In this document: positions 51,053 through 55,230 of the stretch, piece by piece
Numbering within the stretch: position 1 is the stretch's first letter
Layout: each line of letters opens with the position of its first letter
Assembly (NCBI GenBank): GCA_947503035.1
Contig: CANNCD010000009.1
Span: 1 to 55,230 of the forward strand
Direction of reading: 5' to 3'
Source: an uncultured Halocynthiibacter sp.
Lineage (GTDB): Bacteria > Pseudomonadota > Alphaproteobacteria > Rhodobacterales > Rhodobacteraceae
Length of the DNA: 55,230 nt
Notes under the pieces: generated by a model
The model's input: the letters and a program-made list of their open reading frames with translations, nothing else
Databases searched by the model: none
Told to the model about the DNA's origin: nothing
Made by a program: the position numbers and the translations under genes

Positions 51053-51349
51053 AATAATACCGCTCTCTTTTAAACGGGCTAAAACCCGAATGCCTGATAT
51101 ATGCAGGTTTTTCCTGCTTTATTGGGTGTGAATCTATATTCATCCCGTCACAGGAAACCAGTGAAAATTTTCATTTTTTGTATATTTGTCAGAAGTAAGG
51201 CACAATATGTGCCAAATTGTGGCCGAGCTGTTGCAAAAATGCATCAAATAAAATTCTGATAATATACACCCATATGATCGGTAAAAATTCGCCGATTCGA
51301 AGGGAAATCGCCGCGACCTGCCCTTGGGGCAAGACCGCGACGAATCTTG
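51053..51349. other. AT-rich regulatory gap upstream of the adhesin gene
   Basis: These 297 bases carry no gene and are clearly more AT-rich than the surroundings. They contain a small hairpin GCAGG-TTTTT-CCTGC (51103-51117), the palindrome GGCACA-ATA-TGTGCC (51199-51213) and several A/T runs. The adhesin promoter must lie here. The end near 51350 would hold the terminator of the LysM gene, but no clean one is visible. Confidence 0.6.
51199..51213. promoter_or_regulatory. Candidate operator upstream of the adhesin
   Basis: GGCACAATATGTGCC is a perfect 6-bp-arm palindrome, about 150 bp upstream of the adhesin start. Its protein is unknown. Confidence 0.5.
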
Positions 51350-52375
51350 TTATTGGACTTGCGCCCAGAAGTTTTCGAGATGCCGCGCAACGATTTCGTT
51401 GTAACGACCATCCTCGCGAAGCGCCGCAAGACCGGCATTCACGCGATACAAATGCGTGGTGCCACGCCAGTGACGCTTGGAAATCACGATGTGAATGCCC
51501 TGTTCGGAAATCGGACGTTCCAAGGGAACAACCTTACCGCGCAGGCCACGTTCGACAACGCCGCTTGCCCCAAGGAACAGGTTCAACGCGGCGGCATCCG
51601 CCTCGCCGTTCTCAACCATGGTCAAACAATCGTTGGGCACAGCGCCGCGTACAACAGTAACCTGTTCGTTTTCCAACCAACGACGATCCGCACGATCAAA
51701 GAAATGCGCGGTATAACCTTCGGGGCGACACAGACGCAGACCAAGGACTTCGTCGTCCGTTTTGAATTCCAAATCGGAATCTGTGCGCACGAACAACATG
51801 ATCGGCACTTGGATCAAAGGTTCCGAGAAATGGAAGTTCACACAACGAGGGTGATCCGGAACCCGTTCGCAATCTGGTTGATACCAAGGAAAGCTCATGT
51901 CGAATTCTTTTTCGTCCACTTTCGGGAACAGGATCGTTGTCCAGTCATCCACAAAGTCGATGGAATACGGAACGGGGTCTGGCGTCAATTCCAGCGCCGC
52001 GTTCAACAATTCCACAACCATGCCGCCACCCGGAAGGTTCTCATCCACGAACGGAGGGAACTTGTTGCCGGTGATGAATGTCATCTCGGCTTCGCCTTCA
52101 CGAAGAGGCGCCGCATCGGGGATCACTTCTTCGATGGGGCATGGGATGAACAGGTTCTCGCCGCCTTGGATCGACGGGCCGACCAAAATGGATTGGTTGG
52201 CATAATAAACCAAGGTCCATTTTTCCTGATCGCCGTAATGTTGGTTCGCAACGGAATACAACGTATCCCCCTGCTGGGCGCGATAGGTCACATCACAAAG
52301 CGCAAACGCCGCACTGGGTGCAACCATGGCCGCCGCGAACGCGGCAACCATTTTGAGTGTCGTCAGCAACCGCAT
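51350..52375 (-). CDS. LysM plus solute-binding (SBP_bac_3-like) periplasmic protein, copy B
   Basis: This 341-residue exported protein has a signal peptide (MRLLTTLKMVAAFAAAMVAP, cleaved near AFA). A LysM-like domain covers residues ~28-75 (VTYRAQQGDTLYSVANQHYG and SILVGPSIQGGENLFIPCP). A type-3 solute-binding domain covers ~95-340 with ITGNKFPPFVDENLPGGGMV, FPWYQPDC and LCRPEGYTAHFF. LysM would hold it to peptidoglycan while the binding domain senses a small ligand. It lacks an ABC permease neighbour. It follows copy A with one base between stop and start, so the pair is an operon. The ATG at 52375 gives the signal peptide; an upstream extension does not. Confidence 0.85.
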   Translation of the reverse strand: MRLLTTLKMVAAFAAAMVAPSAAFALCDVTYRAQQGDTLYSVANQHYGDQEKWTLVYYANQSILVGPSIQGGENLFIPCPIEEVIPDAAPLREGEAEMTFITGNKFPPFVDENLPGGGMVVELLNAALELTPDPVPYSIDFVDDWTTILFPKVDEKEFDMSFPWYQPDCERVPDHPRCVNFHFSEPLIQVPIMLFVRTDSDLEFKTDDEVLGLRLCRPEGYTAHFFDRADRRWLENEQVTVVRGAVPNDCLTMVENGEADAAALNLFLGASGVVERGLRGKVVPLERPISEQGIHIVISKRHWRGTTHLYRVNAGLAALREDGRYNEIVARHLENFWAQVQ

Positions 52376-52376
52376 C

Positions 52377-53447
52377 TTAGAAGTCCGCCCAGATACGTGC
52401 GAGGTGGTCTTCGATGATCGTTTGATATGTGCCGTCTTCTTTGATGGACACAAGACCTTCGTTGATCAACGCAAGCATCTCGTCAACCTGTGGGTGGGAC
52501 TTGTGGATCACAACGTGCAGACCATCCAAGGACGCCGGACGTGGTAGAACCTTGAAGTTGTCAGAACCGAATTTTTTGATCGTTGTGCGACCGGTAAATT
52601 CGTTCATCGCAACCGCGTCGGCTTCGCCTTCGAGAACCATCTCAAAGCAGTTGTCCAATGTTGGCGGCGTCACCAAAGTGATTTTGCCATCCTTAAGCCA
52701 GTTGCGGCCTTCGTGGTCAAAGAAGAACTGTGAATACCCTTCTGGGCGACAGATGGTTTTGCCCAGCACGTCGTCGTCGTTGTTGAACACCATGTCGCTG
52801 TCTGCGGCCGCAAAGAACAACATCAGCATTTCAAAGATCGGCTCAGAGAATTCGAAATCCGTACAGCGGTATGCCGTCGGGTCGGTTTCACAGTCGGGGC
52901 GACCCCACGGGAAACCCATATCAAGCAAGGCGTTGGACAAAAGCGGATCAAGGTGACCAGACCAACCGTTCACCCAGTGGATCGCATAGCCCGCATCTGG
53001 GTTCGCACGATCCATCGCGTTCTTCACGATGTCGCTGGCAAGACCACCGTTATGAAGATCGCGGTCGGTGAATGGCGCATAATCGTCACCGGTCAACAGG
53101 TTCACTTTGTTGCGCGTCGTCGCGGTGCCAACGATTTCGACAACAGGCGCAGGTGCGGCCACCTCTTCGACAACCTGACCATCCGCAAGCCCCTTAGGGA
53201 AGCCGCCAATACATGGCAGGTTCAACCGCATACCCACCCGAAGGTTCGCAGGGTTCGTCCCAATCACGGACGAGTTCGCGCCGTGGATCGCGGTCCACTT
53301 GCCCACGTCCTTGTACATGCCATCGGCAATCAACGACAGGCTGTCGCCGCTTTGCACGACATATGTCCCGCCACATGTCTCAGCAGACGCAGACGTGCCC
53401 GCCAGACCAAGCAACCCAAACGCGGCTGCTGCAATAAACTTCTTCAT
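52377..53447 (-). CDS. LysM plus solute-binding (SBP_bac_3-like) periplasmic protein, copy A
   Basis: This 356-residue paralogue of the next gene has the same order of parts: signal peptide MKKFIAAAAFGLLGLAGTSASA, LysM-like domain (TYVVQSGDSLSLIADGMY to RVGMRLNLPCIGG, residues ~28-80), a short Val/Ala/Pro linker (VVEEVAAPAPVVEIV) and the binding domain (NLLTGDDYAPFTDRDLHNGGLA, FPWGRPDC, ICRPEGYSQFFF, LEGEADAVAMNEF). The two copies share the PEGY, PDC and FSEP blocks, so they are an old tandem duplication. The linker resembles the repeat in the membrane protein encoded just upstream. Neither copy has transport partners, so a sensing or structural role is likelier than uptake. Confidence 0.85.
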   Translation of the reverse strand: MKKFIAAAAFGLLGLAGTSASAETCGGTYVVQSGDSLSLIADGMYKDVGKWTAIHGANSSVIGTNPANLRVGMRLNLPCIGGFPKGLADGQVVEEVAAPAPVVEIVGTATTRNKVNLLTGDDYAPFTDRDLHNGGLASDIVKNAMDRANPDAGYAIHWVNGWSGHLDPLLSNALLDMGFPWGRPDCETDPTAYRCTDFEFSEPIFEMLMLFFAAADSDMVFNNDDDVLGKTICRPEGYSQFFFDHEGRNWLKDGKITLVTPPTLDNCFEMVLEGEADAVAMNEFTGRTTIKKFGSDNFKVLPRPASLDGLHVVIHKSHPQVDEMLALINEGLVSIKEDGTYQTIIEDHLARIWADF

Positions 53448-53553
53448 ACTTCCCCCAGGAATGCCGTTTTGGCACCATGTTTATGTCCGCCCCACGCATT
53501 GCGCGACGCATATTGGTAAAAGGCCCCGCACCCACGGAGCCCAAATTAAATGA

Positions 53554-54330
53554 TTATCGAATGGCAACGACGGCCAGAATGGCGGCTGTGTTCACCTTAC
53601 CGTCTGGCGTCCGAAGCGCGTCCGGCACGTCAATCCGCCCAGTCTCAACCGCGTCGTTGATCAACAGATCGATATAGGCCTCGGACTGACCCTGCACCAA
53701 GGCAGTGGTCACAAGATTATACAGATCGGAATGCTGCACACCCCCACCAACACCGGATGCTTCTGCGGCTGCGATCTCGGCCTCGGATGGTTGGCGCAGC
53801 GCGCTTAGAACGCCCGCGCTCATTTGCGCAACCAGATCATTCGGGTCAAGCGAAGCGCTCGCGACAACGGGCGCTTCGATGACCACGACCGGTGCTTCCA
53901 CCACTGGGGTCTCGACAACGGGCGTTTCAACGACGGGGGCCTCGACCACGACTGGCGCTTCTACGACTGGTTCCGGAATTGGTTCAACCACCGGCACCAC
54001 GACGGGTGCCTCGGCAACGGTCGCCTCATCCCCCCCCACAAGGCTCAGGGCAAGCGCCCCAACCAACAGCAAAACGATCACGCCGATCGCAACGCCGCGA
54101 AACCCCATGGATCGCTTGGACCCTGGTTCCGGCTTGCTGAACTGCGCGGCAAAGCCGTCATGCGCCTCTGGCGCTTCGTTGGTGTTCACCACCTTCGACG
54201 GCTTTGGCTTTAACTTTTCGGCGGGTGTGATCTTTGCTTTGATGGGCTTGGCAGCGCCCGCATTGATCGTAAGGTTGTCCTTGGTCGCACCCTTGGCAGA
54301 GGGCGACTTTTTGTCAGCAGAATGTATCAT
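53554..54330 (-). CDS. Single-pass membrane protein with Pro/Val/Glu repeat stalk
   Basis: This 258-residue protein has a Lys- and Pro-rich cytoplasmic part (residues 1-75) and one membrane helix (GVAIGVIVLLLVGALALSLV, ~78-97). A periplasmic stalk of EAPVV/ETPVV repeats follows (~105-155). The C-terminal domain of ~100 residues has QMSAGVLSALRQPSEAEIAAAEA and DLYNLVTTALVQGQSEAYIDLLINDAVETG. The layout recalls TonB-like spanning proteins, but the C-terminal domain is not TonB. It lies about 100 bp upstream of the LysM pair on the same strand. I do not recognise the family. Confidence 0.78.
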   Translation of the reverse strand: MIHSADKKSPSAKGATKDNLTINAGAAKPIKAKITPAEKLKPKPSKVVNTNEAPEAHDGFAAQFSKPEPGSKRSMGFRGVAIGVIVLLLVGALALSLVGGDEATVAEAPVVVPVVEPIPEPVVEAPVVVEAPVVETPVVETPVVEAPVVVIEAPVVASASLDPNDLVAQMSAGVLSALRQPSEAEIAAAEASGVGGGVQHSDLYNLVTTALVQGQSEAYIDLLINDAVETGRIDVPDALRTPDGKVNTAAILAVVAIR

Positions 54331-54412
54331 CGGAATCCAACGCAGAAGTAGATCGAAATGAAGCCGTGGCAGCGGCAAATGATGGCAGTCCACAACTTAT
54401 AGACGTGCCAAG

Positions 54413-54456
54413 GCTGGGGCGTCAACATAATGTGGTACCCCACAAGACACCCCAGC
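54413..54456. repeat. Nested palindrome beside parB (candidate parS)
   Basis: Outer arms GCTGGGG.GTC and GAC.CCCCAGC enclose a second inverted repeat, TGTGG/CCACA (54431-54444). The whole 44-bp dyad lies 22 bp after the parB stop. It has no T tract on the minus strand, so a plain terminator is less convincing than a centromere-like ParB site. Confidence 0.5.
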
Positions 54457-54478
54457 GCTATTTTCAAGGGGCACTGCC

Positions 54479-55230
54479 CTATTTTTCGAACAAATGCTGT
54501 AACTGGGTCATCGCGGCCTCAATCAACGTCTGATCGACGCCCTTGCCCTTGATGCGGATAAAATGCCCCTGACTGTCGCTTTGACGCTGCAAGGTCACGC
54601 CGCTCGAAAGATGAAGAACATCCGGCCCATCCCATCCCGGGGCGATGGCCGTTTTGGGGCGCCCGCCGCGTTTTGGGTTGGGGGCGATTTCATCTTCGAC
54701 CCGTTGCAAAACCTGTTCCAAAATGGCCCATTCATCCGCCGCCGTGGCCCCCTGCCCCGCCGCAAGCGCGTCTCGGAAACGGGACTCGGCCCCATTGCGA
54801 AGTGCCGCCGCCACGCGCAATCCGTCCCGTTCCTTCAACAGTTCGGGGAATTCCAACATGTCGCCCAGCTCTTCAAAGATAAGCGAGAAGGACCGGATCT
54901 TGGATCGCTTTGCCTTGGATGCCGACGCGAACAACGCCGCGACCGCGTCTTCTGTGTTGGCAAACACGCCCTGTTTCGCCGCGATCACCGCGATGCGACC
55001 CCGCTCAAAATGGGACAGGGACGCGCGAATTTCGTTTTCCTCAACCATCGCCGAAAACGCCCCGCCCAGATCGTTCGGGTCGCGCACCAACGCCTTGATC
55101 GACGCGAACTGTGCATCGCCGGTCAGGGCATACAATTCCCGCACCGCATACAAACGACGATAGCCCGACAAAAGCCCGAACGGTTTGTCCCCGCCCCGCG
55201 CCCCATCTGGCGCGGCGGATGTTTCAAACA
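54479..55230 (-). CDS. parB: ParB partition protein, C-terminal part (rest at 1-441)
   Basis: Codons 148-371 plus stop occupy 54479-55153; the further bases to 55230 repeat the left end. This part holds the central helical DNA-binding region (AVIAAKQGVFANTEDAVAALFASASKAKRSKIRSF gives the helix-turn-helix) and a C-terminal dimerisation segment ending in TQLQHLFEK, preceded by GRPKTAIAPGW. Read alone in the linear window, it appears to start at a TTG in the repeated segment, which is an artefact of linearisation. Confidence 0.93.
   Translation of the reverse strand, partial: FETSAAPDGARGGDKPFGLLSGYRRLYAVRELYALTGDAQFASIKALVRDPNDLGGAFSAMVEENEIRASLSHFERGRIAVIAAKQGVFANTEDAVAALFASASKAKRSKIRSFSLIFEELGDMLEFPELLKERDGLRVAAALRNGAESRFRDALAAGQGATAADEWAILEQVLQRVEDEIAPNPKRGGRPKTAIAPGWDGPDVLHLSSGVTLQRQSDSQGHFIRIKGKGVDQTLIEAAMTQLQHLFEK
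55154..55230. repeat. Terminal direct repeat, right copy
   Basis: Exact copy of positions 1-77. On the circle this sequence exists once, inside parB, at the codons that encode the SGYRR motif. Confidence 0.93.

Noticed and set aside
1-55230. Terminal 77-bp duplication as a transposon or prophage end
   Set aside because: No transposase, integrase or target duplication is present, the repeat lies inside parB, and the joined frame is perfect. An assembly overlap of a circle explains it fully.
1-55230. Conjugation, mobilisation, toxin-antitoxin, insertion sequence, tRNA, rRNA or CRISPR features
   Set aside because: Checked for by reading all plausible frames and intergenic gaps; none seen. Small toxin-antitoxin genes or short non-coding RNAs could still be missed by eye.

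Overview
The first 77 bases (1-77) recur exactly as the last 77 (55154-55230). The simplest reading is an assembled circle of 55,153 bp, opened inside parB. The replicon has an iteron-bearing origin, a Rep_3-type initiator and parAB. I see no rRNA, tRNA, ribosomal-protein, conjugation, mobilisation, transposase or toxin-antitoxin genes, so this looks like a complete, non-self-transmissible accessory plasmid. GC-rich coding sequence, a TRAP transporter, GntR regulators, PepSY and DUF779 proteins and ParB/Rep types of this kind all suggest an alphaproteobacterium, most likely a marine Rhodobacteraceae (Roseobacter group) strain.

Layout. 54.48 kb through the junction to 3.8 kb is the backbone: parB, parA, origin, initiator and a small WGR-domain gene. 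3.8-7.8 kb is a hexuronate operon (uxaC-uxuB-uxuA) with a divergent GntR regulator. 8.6-10.7 kb holds a PfkB sugar kinase and a divergent LacI regulator with a LacI-type operator between them. 10.7-12.5 kb holds a di-haem peroxidase and a Sel1 protein. 12.5-20.2 kb is the most interesting block: an SsuD-like sulfonate monooxygenase, an aldo-keto reductase, a flavin reductase and a complete TRAP transporter on one strand, diverging from a GntR/UTRA regulator and a Gfo/Idh/MocA oxidoreductase. The three enzymes match the smoCBA core of the oxidative sulfoquinovose pathway. 20.3-23.8 kb is 5-oxoprolinase (pxpBCA) with a YeiH-type exporter.

23.8-32.1 kb is mixed: an orphan Zur-type znuA, an ArsR/SRPBCC pair, a GATase, an aldehyde dehydrogenase/DUF779 pair with an AcoR-like regulator lacking its ATPase domain and two matching operators, and a glycosyltransferase/LicD pair. 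32.3-38.9 kb holds malonyl-CoA synthetase and decarboxylase flanked by two FAH-family genes, a GntR regulator and purU. 38.9-42.7 kb has an LprI-like protein, PepSY and small membrane proteins, a GNAT and a secreted trypsin-like protease.

42.8-54.3 kb lies entirely on the minus strand. It encodes a type I secretion system (HlyD, ABC transporter, TolC-like lipoprotein), its probable substrate (an 1133-residue BapA-like adhesin with eight Ig-like repeats), two tandem LysM-plus-solute-binding proteins and a single-pass membrane protein with a Pro/Val/Glu repeat stalk.

Together the cargo suits life on algae or algal detritus: attachment through the adhesin, and use of sugars from algal matter (uronates, sulfoquinovose from plant-type sulfolipid), small acids and amino-acid derivatives. 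Functions are assigned from sequence motifs and gene context by eye; no database search was run.
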